Shown: positions 9,594-21,191, numbered from the stretch's first letter. The stretch: DNA of 64,000 bases from Cylindrodendrum hubeiense (GCA_014621425.1 JAANBB010000160.1:1-64000), one strand, 5' to 3'. Numbers and translations are program-made. Notes: generated from the sequence alone by a model not told the origin.

Positions 9594-12027
9594 TTATGCC
9601 ACCACCGCAGTCAGGGCACTGGATAGCGAGCTATCGGCCGAGCTATCACCCACAAACAGCTGATATGTCCCCTTATCCACCTTGTATTTTCCATCTAGCC
9701 AATAGCCTAGGTCCTGGACAGGGATACTGATCTTCACTGTTTTGGAACTACCCGCGGAAACAAGGACTTTGGAGAAGCCAATAAGACGCTTGACAGGGAG
9801 TGACAGTGGCGCGACCTTTTGCCTAAAGTAAACCTGCACAACTTCTTGACCGTCAACCTTGCCGGTGTTCGACACCTTCACCGTTAGCGTTACCTTGTCC
9901 TTAGTGCCATATGATGATTTGTCCAGGCTGGCACCTGAGAACTCAAACGTCGTGTAGCTGAGTCCGTAGCCGAAGGGATAGATATAGTTCTTCTCTAGAT
10001 AGGGAAACTGGATCGCTCCGGCGCCCTGCCAGTCGCTCTGCTCTCGGTTGTAGTAGACGGGGTTTATTTCTGAGCGCGCTGGGAACGTGAGGGTAAGCTT
10101 TCCGCTAGGGTTAACTCTCCCGGTGGTGATATTGACGAGAGCCCGGCCTGTTTCCTCACCACTGTGGAACACGTGGAGGATAGCTTGGGCATCTTGCGCA
10201 CTATCATGTAGCTCGAAGGCTTGGCCGCCAGTCAGTACCAGGATAGTAGGTACTCCTGTAGCCGTGATGGCTTCAAGAAGTTGTTCCTGGAGGCCAGGTA
10301 GTTTCAGCGAGGCGTGTGTGTTTCCTTCTCCATCTGTGCGATACCCAACAAGGCTGTCCTCCCAACCCACGGCGACGGATCCAAGAGCCACAATAGCCAG
10401 TCCGGCCTCTTCCGCTGCCGCTACAGCCGTGTCAATATCCGCGCCGTCAGTGTCGACGATTCTGACGCCTTGAATATGATTCACGTTTTCTTCTCCATAC
10501 TCAGCTTTAATTGCGTCGAGCAAAGTGTTGTTGCCATTTTCTTTGTTTGTCCAGGCTGCATAGGTGCCAGTGTTGATAACGTCAGCTAGCGGACCAAGGA
10601 CGGCGACCTTTTTGACCGAATCCAGAGGTAGAACACCGTCGTTCTTTAGCAGTACAATCGACTCTCTGCTGATTTCTTTGTTGATGTTGAGATGATTTTC
10701 TCATCTTAAAGACTTGAGGGCCTTGGCATCTGCTTCTAGGGACTTGTCGAAGAGTCCAAGCTTGAATTTGAGCTCAAGAATCCGGGTGACGGCCTCATTG
10801 ACATTTTGCACGACACCCGCCACGGTTTGGTTGCCAGCCAATGACTCGAACGCAGTGGGGAATCCTATTGCGAGCTCTAATTGCACACCTGCAGCCAACG
10901 ATTTGATTCCAGCGTCGTTAAGATTGGTGGCTGTTTTATGGGTTAGATAGAGCATAGCGATCGCATCTGCATCTGATACGACCACTCCATCAAATCCAAA
11001 TTGGTCTCGAAGAATATCTTGAAGCAAGTATGAATTGGAATGGGCGGGGACTCCATCAATGGTAGAGTAAGACGGCATGATACTGGCTGGCGTAACCTTC
11101 TTAAACACATTGATGTATGGAAGAGCCAGAATGTTGTAAATATGGTTTACACCACCCAGCATAGATGCCTGATTGACACCACCAATGGAGGTACCGTACA
11201 GATAGTGTTTAATAGTGGTTGCAACCTTCATGAATCCGTCTGAGTCTTCCTCTTGCATGGTGGAGATGTAGGCGGCGGCGTACTCGCTGTTCAGCCACGG
11301 GTCTTCTCCATACCTAAGTAGCGAGTCAGAAAATATTGTTTTGGTAACGAAATTCGAGCTTCGAAGATCTTCGGCCTACATTTCACCAATCCGGCCGTTT
11401 CTTGGGTCTCGAGCCACATCAACCTCAGGAGAGAGCACCCAATTAATCCCACAAGCCACTAGTTCGTCCCGCAACACCTCAGCCACCTTGGTGTATAGGG
11501 GCAAGTTCCAGGACATGCCCATTGAGAGTGTTGATGGGAAAAGAGTGGTGCCCCGGAGAGTAGGACCATTGACAGCATCAGCGATGTGCACGTATGGGAT
11601 TCCCAACCGATGTTCCTTTTTGGAGGCAACAATCAGATCTGAGAGTACAGGAACTGCTTCCTCGGCATAGTTGAGGTATGACCCGGGGGCTTGGGGTATA
11701 CTTGGTCAGCTCAAGATGACAAGAAGGAGTCAAAACCCACTCACAGATGGTACCATTGTGCAACTGTGCTTTTTCGCGATAGTCTTGGACATTAAGACTG
11801 CTGTTCTGACTGAGGAGGCCGCCAACACCGCCGAGTTGTGCCACCTTTTCATCCCAGCACATACGAGACAAGAGATCTTGTATACGTTTGTCCCTTGATG
11901 CTTTGGGTTTCAAGTAGGTGGCACTTTTGGGGACGGCTTTGCCACATAGAGCCCCATCTGCACTGTTGCTCGCGGCCTGGGCGGACCCAATAGCAAATAG
12001 GACCAGTATAAGAAGATAGAGTTCCAT
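9594..12027 (-). pseudogene. GH3 beta-glucosidase-like gene with one in-frame TGA
   Basis: Family GH3 enzyme (beta-glucosidase type). Exons in reading order are 12027-11745, 11689-11380 and 11313-9594, totalling 771 codons. A signal peptide (MELYLLILVLFAIGSAQA) is followed by the GH3 barrel with IKHYLYG and the nucleophile motif VVSDADAI, then the alpha/beta sandwich (LLKNDG) and a C-terminal fibronectin-III-like domain. The frame is open except for TGA at 10703-10701, codon 402. The upstream and downstream ORFs are in the same frame, and the intact paralogue next door aligns without a gap across it, with Ser (LRSD) where this gene has the stop (LR-stop-E). As written, the product ends at 401 residues and loses both C-terminal domains. 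A 45-nt intron with a GTCTTT donor could remove the stop in frame, but that donor is very weak. A sequencing error is also possible. No other damage is seen, so the lesion is recent if real. Confidence 0.8.
10701..10703 (-). other. Premature in-frame TGA in the GH3 gene
   Basis: The forward bases TCA read TGA on the minus strand. It falls between LKSLR and ENHLNIN. Frames before and after are identical, so it is a single-codon nonsense change rather than an indel. Confidence 0.85.
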
Positions 12028-12303
12028 TATGGCTAAGTCAGTCCAAACAAGTTGATTTACAATGCAGAATGGTGTTCCGAATGATAGGCACCAGAAATGA
12101 AGTGCGACTTTTTAAAGACACCGTCTACTTTATAAAGACTTCAAAGTCTGCTACTTAGCCATATTACTCATTACAAGCAACACATCAAGCATGTGTAAAC
12201 GACTACATACAGGGAACTCTCTCCCCTGAGCACATCCGCCAGGCACACATCCCTTTCGGTAGAATAACATGTCCGCAGCCATAGATGCCGTCTACCCCTA
12301 GGT

Positions 12304-12322
12304 TCGGTGTGTTGTTCCCCGA
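12304..12322. promoter_or_regulatory. TCGG-N11-CCGA palindrome 1, GH3 promoter
   Basis: CGG at 12305-12307 and CCG at 12319-12321, with flanking T and A, about 280-295 nt upstream of the GH3 ATG at 12027. Confidence 0.75.
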
Positions 12323-12347
12323 ACTCTCGGCTTTCTCATTGACGAGC

Positions 12348-12366
12348 TCGGCCTCTTGTCAGCCGA
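12348..12366. promoter_or_regulatory. TCGG-N11-CCGA palindrome 2, GH3 promoter
   Basis: CGG at 12349-12351 and CCG at 12363-12365, with flanking T and A. It is 44 nt from the first palindrome, about four helical turns, so two dimers could sit on the same face. Confidence 0.75.
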
Positions 12367-12455
12367 AGTTGTGTGCTCTTTGCAGGGTAAAGCTATTCCT
12401 TTTTCCGAAATGATCAGCCGCTCCGTGACGATCCCCCGTAATCAAGCCATATGGT

Positions 12456-12461
12456 GCGGGG
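12456..12461 (+). promoter_or_regulatory. CreA-type GCGGGG box, GH3 promoter
   Basis: SYGGRG match about 430 nt upstream of the first GH3 gene. Weak on its own. Confidence 0.35.
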
Positions 12462-13178
12462 AAGTGGAGATGAGCAATTGCGGAGGAGCAGGGCTCAGAT
12501 GCTCTTTACTTGTACCCTGTAAGCTGTCGAGTATAATACCCGTAGTTAATGCCTTGGCGAATACGTGTGTACAGGGATGTCCAACTGCATATCTAAACCT
12601 CATCCAGAAACCTGTGCCGGACTCCCAGCCAAATCATGCTTTCAGCTACCCCTTTCCCATAATTCGCTCGTCCTCGCGTGTACTTGGCCGCATAGTGTTG
12701 TGATCGCATAGCATCATATTCCACCAATAGCAACCCCTTGCAGCAAGCTGATGGTTTTAATATCATTCGAGACACTCCCTGCCAAGGGACGAATTTGAGT
12801 ATCTCGGCACACCCATCTCGACGTGGAGATTCACAGGGAACTATAGAATCGCATGTATGGGGATAATTAATCGGAAGTCAGAGATCATAGATACGAATAT
12901 ATCACCAATTTATAGCACCTAAATAACAGCCAGCTACGTAACACGTCTCGGATGCAACAAAGATTGGGGTAAAAAGGCATGCACGCTTGCTCAAAGAGCG
13001 AGTCTCAATCTTAAATAGTCTTAAATTATTGTTCACCCGGAGTATCTGAATAACAAATAGTTTATAGAAGTAAAGTTGGCCCTGTAATCCCCATTTCCGG
13101 CTGCCATTACTCAATGGACATCCTCTCTGTTTAGAACCAAGGCCAAGGCGTGTTACACACCGCAGGTATCCGCTATTC

Positions 13179-15543
13179 CTATTCGGAAACGGTCACCGTA
13201 AGCGTGCTCAGATCATCGTCATCGGAACTAGTGCCAACGAAGAACGAGTAAGTATCTGGGTCGACTCTTCTTTCCCCGTTGACGTAGTACCCCAGCTCGG
13301 AAACAGGAATGGTAAAGTCAATGGTTGTCGATTCCCCACTGTCCAGCTCAACCTTGGAAAACCGCACCAGGTTCTTGACAGGTCTCTCGATAGCAGGGTA
13401 TGCCTGACGGAAGTAAACCTGCACAACTTCTTTGCCCTTTCGGTCGCCGGTGTTTGTCAAGACAAGACTCAAAGCCACGTGATCCCCAATGGAAATATCC
13501 TTGTTGGCAACGTCTATATCTGAGACGGAAAAGGTAGTGTAGCTCAATCCAAATCCAAATGGATAGCGAGCGACACGGTTTATCAGAGGGAATTGCCAGT
13601 CATAGTCCATCTGTGCCGGTACCTTTCTCTCCATTGGTAGGTAGTTGTAGTAGATAGGTATGGCAGATGAAAGTCTGGGGATGGAGACACTCAGCTTGGC
13701 GCTGGGGTTTGTCTCCCCCGTGAGAATTTCGGCAAGTACCTCACCCCCAAGCTCTCCCTGTAACCAAGTGTGTACAATGGCGCTAGCGTTGGCAGCAGCG
13801 TACTCCATGGTAAATACTTGTCCTCCACTGGCCACGACGATCACAGGAGTTCCGGTCTCTACAATGGCCTTGAGGAGATCGACCTGTGGTCCTGGAAAGT
13901 CTAGATCGGCATGGTCGTATCCCTCGCCATCCGTCCGATCATAAGGGTTCTTAGAGTCGAGTGTGACTGATGCGGCGCCGAGAGCAAGAATTGCAACCTT
14001 TGAGTCCTTAGCTGCAGCGATAGCTTCATCTCGCAATTCCTCAAAGTTGGTGTAGTTCGTCCTGTAGCAACCCTTTGCATGAGAAACTTCACCGGCTATC
14101 TTGCGAACGCCGTCCAAAATTGTTGATCCAAAGGTGTAGTCACTACCCGCATAATGCCCCGGATTAATGACATCCGCCATGGGACCGATGACGGCGATAT
14201 GTTCTCGGGCCGATTCAGACAGCGGGAGGATTCCATCATTTTTTAGAAGCACCATGGACTCCCTCGTCATGTTGAGATTGACCTCCTGATGAGTATCAGA
14301 CCGCAGAGTAGAGTTGACCTTGGTAAGATCAGGAACAGGCTGTTCGAAAGTGCGCGTGATGAACTTCAGATACAACATTCGACGCGCAGCTTCAGTAACA
14401 CGGTCAGCAATGGCTTGGTTTGATGAGAGGTTGGTAAGAGCCTCCATGCCAGAATACGCGGGGGGTCCAATTTCGTGGTCGATTGTAATGTTGAGAGACT
14501 GGATGCCAGCCACCTCCATGTCCGAGGCCGTAAATTGCGTCGTGTGCAGTTGTGTGATACCAGCCCAATCCGAGATAATCAATCCGTCGAATTTGAGATC
14601 TTCTCGAATCACGTCTCGTGTGAGCTGAACGTCGGAGTGCATTGGCACATGATCGTATGAAGAATACGACGGCATCAGAGAGAGAGGGTCGGAGTTCTTG
14701 AAAACGGCGATGTATGGAGCAGCATAGACGTTCCAGAAATCGTTGAGACCACCGGGGATAGGTGCCTCATTGATACCCGCAAGACCACTGCCATAGACCC
14801 AATGCTTCATGCAAGTGGCGACACGGACAAAGCCTTTCTCATCCTTGGCTTGCATGTGGTCCACGTACGCAGTTCCGAATTCAGAAACGTGGTACCAGTC
14901 TTCTCCATACATTTCTCCAACCCGACCGTATCGCGGCTCTCTAGCAAGATCCAGCTCGGGACTGAGGACCCAGTGAATGCCAATAGCCCTGTTCTCGGCC
15001 GACATGACGTCCACGGCTTTTGAGAAGAGGTCAATGTTCCATGACTGGCCCATGCTAATCGAGGCTGGAAACAGCGTGCCATTCCCAAGGGTGATGCCAT
15101 TGACCGAATCCGCGACATTGATGATCGGGATTCCGTGTTTGTCCTTTTCAAGAAGCTCTTCGATCAGGCTGCTGATAATCTCCGTGGCTCGGTAGGCGGG
15201 AAGTCCACGGGTTCCAAAAGCTGCTGCCATTAGCATATACCTTTCATGAGCAGGCACAAGGCGACTTACAGATTGAACCACCCCCATTGCCGAGATTGAA
15301 GGTTTCAAAGGCATCTCGGTCGTAAGATAGATCAGCCTGTAGCTGACCGCCGTAGTTTCTCGTTTGGGCCAGCTTCTCCAGAAATGTCATATTCGAGAGG
15401 ATCTCCTTCACACGCCGAGGAATGTCGGCTGCTGTGCTGTTAGTTCCATTGAGCGGAACTGCCATAACACGGGAGCTGGCTAATGTAGAAGCCAGCCAGA
15501 GTGGCGAGGCCCAACGCTTGATCGAAGAGTACATTTGGTGCAA
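13179..15543 (-). CDS. Secreted GH3 beta-glucosidase, intact
   Basis: Family GH3 exo-acting beta-glucosidase, 772 residues, exons 15543-15270 and 15223-13179 with a 46-nt intron. The N-terminus has a hydrophobic leader (WASPLWLASTLASSRVMA) compatible with secretion. The barrel contains NVADSVNG, SPELDLAREPRYGRVGEMYGED, MKHWVYG and the nucleophile Asp in LIISDWAGI. The sandwich domain contains ESMVLLKNDG and RTDGEGYDHADLDFPG. The C-terminal fibronectin-III-like domain begins near YPFGFGLSYTTF and ends DLSTLTVTVSE. It is paralogous to the neighbouring GH3 gene and lies in the same orientation as the GH5, the other GH3 and the sugar transporter, which suggests joint action on beta-linked oligoglucosides. 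Linkage preference (beta-1,4, beta-1,3 or xyloside) cannot be read from sequence alone. Confidence 0.93.
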
Positions 15544-15682
15544 TGTCTGGGAAATGATGAACAGGTTGAGGAGATCTACTTGGTTGAAAGGTCCAATTTG
15601 GCTTTAAATACTTGGTTGGTTCTCCTCGCTGTCTTTTATCCCGTACACTCATCCCCAAACGGATTGCCAAGTTGTCCCTGGG

Positions 15683-15705
15683 CCTCGGTCCCCTCAAGAC
15701 CGAGG
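15683..15705. promoter_or_regulatory. Extended TCGG-N11-CCGA palindrome, second GH3 promoter
   Basis: CCTCGGTC and GACCGAGG form a perfect 8-bp inverted repeat around a 7-nt spacer. The core is CGG 15686-15688, 11 nt, CCG 15700-15702. It lies about 145-160 nt upstream of the ATG at 15543 and is the most symmetrical of the five sites. Confidence 0.8.
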
Positions 15706-15826
15706 GGTGTGGGATTGTCCCCCTCGCCGCCCCACAATGAAGTAACCCAATAATCCGTCCCTGCATATAGACACTAAATATCCTGGGATCAGATTTCCTC
15801 TTCCTTCATTAGTGGCTTGATAAATT

Positions 15827-15832
15827 GCGGGG
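15827..15832 (+). promoter_or_regulatory. CreA-type GCGGGG box, second GH3 promoter
   Basis: SYGGRG match about 285 nt upstream of the second GH3 start. Confidence 0.35.
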
Positions 15833-16504
15833 TGTAGGGATAGAGCGGGAATGCCCCCAGGTTCTCCAATCACCCTTACTAGATGTGTGTAGCCCGCCGG
15901 AATTACTTGTCTTCGTGAATATCCTGGTAAATTTCTCGCTATGATTAACACCGAGATCAGGGATAGGGTGATTCACTCCTAGTGTATGTCGCTCTATCTC
16001 TATTCGGATGTGTCACATGTTGGAAGCCCCTTAATCTGACTACGGTGGATTGCAAAAGAATTTACTCGACATTTGAGAGAGCATCATACCACTATCAATG
16101 GCGTAAATATTGCTCTCCCTCTGTAAGCAGAATGGATACACACAAATATGAACTCATTCTGAGACAGAAGTCATTCGCTCTGCCCATCTTAGGAGACGAC
16201 CGCCACTGTGGTTCTCATTCGCGGACTCGAACGGATTTGTCAAGGCATCAACCTCCCAGTATTTGATTTATGGACTTATTTCTGTTACTACATACTGGCA
16301 ACGAATCTTTGAGAAATTTCGTATGTGTTAAATTAGGTCGTGCTTTAGAGGCTTACAACGATGAGTAATCCCTCGCCGATTGTGGTGCCGGCAGCAAGTG
16401 AGATAGAATCGAATATTCAGCGTAGCATGGCTTCCAGGTACGATATGGGTCGTCGTGCCTCTGCTTATCGCTCAAACATGTTCGCCCAGCTACCCATTTC
16501 CTGC

Positions 16505-18078
16505 TCACGCCGTCGACTTCGTCTCTTGTCCGGGTACCTCCTCAGCTGCGGTCGATATGGCTATCATTTTCGGCTCCTTCAACGCATGGGGCACAATTTG
16601 GTCCTATATAAAATTAGCTTTCATACACTTCCATTTTGCCATTGTAATGGTTACTTACGCCAAATATTTCGTCCATTTGCTCGAGAGTCCTTCCAGACGT
16701 CTCAGGGTATAGGAACCAATAGCAGATAGCTGCGATAATGTTAAATACGAAGAATACAAAAAAGTAACGAAATCCAATATCGGTAAAAGCAATAGGCGAG
16801 GCTTGAGCGAAAACCAGGTTCAGTGACCAATTGATAAAGGTGGCAATGCTGTTTCCCTTTGCTCTAATCTCGATAGGGAAGATCTCTGCTGGATAAACCC
16901 AGGAGATTATGCCCGTCATGGTGAAGAAGAAGGAGAAGACAAAGTTCATAGCCACCATGGCTCTGAGTTGATTCTGGTCATCAGAGGGCAGGTAGCTTGA
17001 TAGAGCCGCGTTGACGACCAACGCGAGGCCACAGCCCGCCGCACTAAAGATGAGCGGCTTAACTCGACCAATTCGCTCGAGAGCCCAAAGTCCAATCGAA
17101 CACCAGACAATAGATAGAGATCCACTGTTTCCAATGATCATGAGCGAGGTCTGGTTGCTAATACCCAGAGACTCGTAGATGCGTGGCCCGTAGTAGTTGA
17201 TAACATTGACGCCAGAAAGCTGACCGAATGCTTGTACACCACATCCGAGGAGGAGGCGACGACGCCAAGATGGTTTGGTGAAGAGGGCCTTCCACGGAAT
17301 TACTTCCAGAGAGTAATCTGCGGCAATACTGTCGTAGATCTCCCGGTACTCGAGTTCTATTATATCCTCGTTATGTCCATTCCCGTGGAGTTTGCTGAGA
17401 ACCTTGCGAGCCTCATCATATCGCTCTTTCTCAATCAGCCATCGTGGTGACTCTTCCAAGAACCAGATGCCGCCAGCCATAATTAGAGCTGGGAGCACCT
17501 GGAACGCCAGAGGAAATCGCCATTGGAAATGGTTGTCGATGTGGGAGCAGCCGTAGCCAAGCCACTGTGCGACGAAGAAGCCCCAACTGAGCATCCATTG
17601 CAAGAGACCGGACAGGGCTCCTCGGATATCAGCCTGGGCGATTTCGGAGCAATACATGGGCGTGACAGCGCTGAGTATTCCCACAGCGAATCCAGCGAAC
17701 AGGCGACCGACGATCAGCATTGCAATACTTGTTGCGCCTGCCTGTAGAGAAGCGCCGAAGACTGCAAAAATAGATCCAACAAAGACGGTGAGTCGCCTTC
17801 CAATCCAGTCTGCGAGGAAGGACACTACGAGGCAGCCTAAAATCGCTCCTCCAGTAAAGGAAGAGACGATCCCACCAGCTGCATCATCGCTTATTGTTCC
17901 CCCAAAGTACAGAAGGAAGTGCTTCTGTGAAATCGTCGACGATATAATGCCGCTGTCGTAGCCGAAGAGAAATCCTATGACGGTGCGTAAGTAGAAATCC
18001 TGACACGATTCACTTGACATAGAACGAACCTCCGACGGCTAAGAAGATTCCAGAGACGATAGTGATAAGTTTCCCCAT
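16505..18078 (-). CDS. MFS sugar transporter
   Basis: Major facilitator superfamily sugar porter, 487 residues, importing a hexose or short oligosaccharide. Exons are 18078-18030, 17974-16659 and 16603-16505. The N-terminus reads MGKLITIVSGIFLAVGGFLFGYDSG across intron 1 (donor GTTCGT). Family signatures are GRLFAGFAVG, EESPRWL, YPAEIFPIEIRAKG and PETSGRTLEQMD. An uninterrupted ORF stops at 16614, but GTAAGT right after EIFG, with an acceptor at 16604, gives a 33-codon last exon starting DQIVPHALKEPK. This matches the usual tail of fungal sugar porters, so I prefer the spliced model. The gene is last in the minus-strand block and shares the TCGG-N11-CCGA motif (18250) with the two GH3 genes and the GH5. 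Substrate is inferred from context (glucose, cellobiose or related). Confidence 0.92.
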
Positions 18079-18248
18079 GATTACGATTCAAATTCGGAAA
18101 AGAGAAGAAGTTGGCATAGGGCTTGCCGAGAAAGAGCAATGGTCGACGAAAAGCTGTCTCAAAAGATTGGCTGGCGAGCTAGACCTCGGTGCTTTTATCT
18201 GATGTCTGAAGGCACAGTAGCTCACCAGGTAGTAATGGCAGGGCCTAC

Positions 18249-18267
18249 TCGGCCCATTCCTCACCGA
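18249..18267. promoter_or_regulatory. TCGG-N11-CCGA palindrome, sugar transporter promoter
   Basis: CGG at 18250-18252 and CCG at 18264-18266, flanked by T and A, about 170-190 nt upstream of the transporter ATG. Confidence 0.75.
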
Positions 18268-18320
18268 AGACGACCAAGTGATTGTATGGGTCCACAGATA
18301 TATTGGTTGCCACCAGAAAT

Positions 18321-18326
18321 GCGGGG
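18321..18326 (+). promoter_or_regulatory. CreA-type GCGGGG box, transporter promoter
   Basis: SYGGRG match about 245 nt upstream of the transporter. It forms part of the short palindrome GGGGAGTCATCCCC. Confidence 0.4.
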
Positions 18327-21191
18327 AGTCATCCCCACAAACCATTCCCAGTTCTCCTCACTCTCCGCAATCGCCTTGTTTCTGAGTCTACCGGGTGAGT
18401 TGGGATGATTACATGATTAACCCGAATAAGAGAGCCAGCCATTTTGTGAATAGTTACAATATGGTACCTACTACACCTCCCATCAAGTTCTCCCTCGTTC
18501 TGGAGCGGCTCCCTTGCCACCGACGACACACCACCTCGGCCTTTCGGGTTGATGAAGCGATGCAGCCTTGTCCATACCGCGACTACTCGGTGCGAATAGT
18601 CACGAAGGGCAATATCCTCAGATGGTCTGACCCTTGCCGGCCTTTGACCTACATGGATGCGACTGGGTTCCCGGATCACTTCACTTGGTCATGTGGGAGG
18701 GAATGTCCGCCAATCAACCCGGGAATATCCAGGTGATCGCAATGGACCCGGGTTGGCGTCACAATAACTCAGCAGTGCATGCTACAAAGATCACCTTGGC
18801 TCGTAGTGTTATCCAACCGGATGTTGTCCAGCTAATGCCAAGAATGCCCAGGAGACTGATTCCAGCAAGGGATGAGCCGAACATCCGCCCCACGCAAGGG
18901 ACAGCTCGATTCCGGTCATTCAAAGGCTTGAAAAAAATTTGATCATCGGGCAGCTTTAACGGACAGCCTGCACCAGGAGGTAAGAGGCTGAGTGAGATGT
19001 GACTGGGTGAAGCCAAGGTCAGGGCACCCCAGCATGTTCCGGTACTAGGAGGACGCTTCGGGAAAGGTTGATGGCCCTGCGCTCAGGAGACCCTTGCACA
19101 CGCGTATTCGCCTGCAGTGCCATTTTGAACTTCGATGCTACCATGAGTATTGTTATTCGCACACATCCGTACACAGCTGTTTCAAACGAAAATCATTAGC
19201 AATGCACCCAATATCACATTTCACCGGGAGATACCCAGCAAGTACAATTATCACTATTTTATGTATTCCAATGCTACCCTTTATTTTCCTTAATTTATGA
19301 AACCTGATCATAAAAGCTTGCCTCAGATTAAGGGCATTGATGTAGATGATTTGGCTAGGATTTTGTTGACAAGATTTTCCTTCGTGTGTGAACAGCAATA
19401 CTAGTGGACTTTTTGATCTTACTTAATTAGTCCAATTAAGCAGGAGTTTCAACAGTAGATTTATATATGGAAATCGTCTATCACTCCATCCGCAAAATCC
19501 AGACTGACGATAAAATTTTCACTTCAACCAAATTCTCCACAGGATTTCAACGCTTGTTTAGATTACTCTTTACATAAACTTAATCTACTCCCTACTATAG
19601 TAGTTCTATTAGCAGTAGCGTCAAGGCTGGCTAAGGATACCACGTAGAAGACGCAGTTCATTTAAGTTGAATTCTGACACTGATGTTGAACGAAATACTT
19701 CCTGGGATGATGAAGGCTCACTCCACCGACACTCATGAGACCGACCCCGAGGTTGTTGAGAAACTCATGGCTGCGCTAGTTCAACATAACACGATTCATC
19801 ATGAAAGCGGCAGTAACGGACGGTGAAACGGTGGCGATGGTATCATACGTGAGACTGAGGCACGAGTGCCTCTGAAATTCAGCATATGAGGCGACCACAT
19901 GGCGTGCCGGCCTTGTGGTATGAAAGGAGGCGGGCTCTGGGAGAAGGGAGTAAACCCGGCGTGCACATTCAATGAAGATGTAAGGGTAGAGGAAATCAGC
20001 CTCGTAGATAACGTGGTGATCAGACCTCAGCCTGGTGAGTGTATCCAGATGAGAACACCTGGTTGTGGTGTTTTCGATATACTAGAAGGTCTGAACAAAT
20101 CAGAGGGCATGAATGATTTTTCACCGAGCGTATTTCAATGTTGGCGGCCACTTCTTTTAACTCAAAATTACTAATATTATATACTGTGATGGGCAGAAAC
20201 GCATACCGGGCAAAACCAACCCCACCCACCAGCAGCAAAATTTAGTTTAGGGTAGCATAATTGACCTCGAACATCTGATTAATGGAATAATAATCACACA
20301 ACAGCCAACCAAGCAATTGGCAATTTGAGCACTATGTGGGGATCATTGATCATTTGGATAGGGGTGTCTTCGGGCGTCCCTTACCTTGAATATCAGGGAT
20401 ATAAGTCCACCTGATGGCTGGCTGTCCCTGACATGAAGTTCAGTTCAACTATAGGACTAACAGTTCAACCGACTTAATCAGTCATAGTGGTAAGTAGGAG
20501 GGATTTAATACATAGCTATTTCAACCGGCAGGAATCATCATCAGTCATCTTTGTCGTCAGTCATCTTCAGCATGATTTTCTAGCATATTCAATTGTTAGT
20601 ATTTTTAGCCCATTTTTACGGCATTCTCCTAGCCGTCTGACCAGACGATACTGTCAGATATTATCGGTCAGTCTTGTCTATTTTGGTCATTTTACTGATC
20701 CCTTATCGCTTTCACCCTCATTACGGACGCATCACCATTTACACCACCATAGTACTAAAATCTGCCTTCTGGGTGTGTTGTTGGGCTTCTTAGTGCGTCT
20801 TGCACCTTCCCACCACGCAATGCTAGGAGTGTATGATCATATACTGAGATAGATGTTAGTATATCGGGCCAAAAGAAAACTAAGAGTTAAAAGCTGTAGT
20901 GCGAGCTAGATAAGAACTCTGAGAAGGTAAAATAAATGAGACAGGGACATTCACATCTGTCAAAGTCTGGCAAGATGCCCTGTAAAAGAAAGAGAACAGC
21001 CGGCACAGCTCACGTGTCGTCCCTTGCCAATCTGCCAAATCCACCCTCGACAATGATTTAGGTGGTATAATATAAGCTTATCTAGATTAACTACAATAAT
21101 CTATTTATTAAATAAAACAGAGATAATATGGATTGACGAGATGTGAGCATCGCTTAATATACAAAGCCAGCAGTCTAATTAACTCAGTAAG

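Larger units (their letters stand above)
12028..13178. promoter_or_regulatory. Promoter region of the first GH3 gene
   Basis: Contains two TCGG-N11-CCGA palindromes (12305-12321 and 12349-12365) and a GCGGGG at 12456-12461. A minus-strand TATAAAG-like box lies around 12127-12137. No gene is seen in 12470-13178, which also holds the 3' flank of the second GH3. Confidence 0.55.
15544..16504. promoter_or_regulatory. Promoter region of the second GH3 / 3' flank of transporter
   Basis: Holds the palindrome at 15683-15705, a GCGGGG at 15827-15832 and AT-rich sequence. A TTTAAAT element at 15602-15608 may serve as the TATA box for the minus-strand gene. No gene is seen. Confidence 0.5.

Noticed and set aside
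10635..10730. A 45-nt intron to remove the GH3 stop codon
   Set aside because: The donor would be GTCTTT, far from the GTRNGT seen in nearly all other introns here, and the segment aligns residue by residue with the paralogue, so it is coding.
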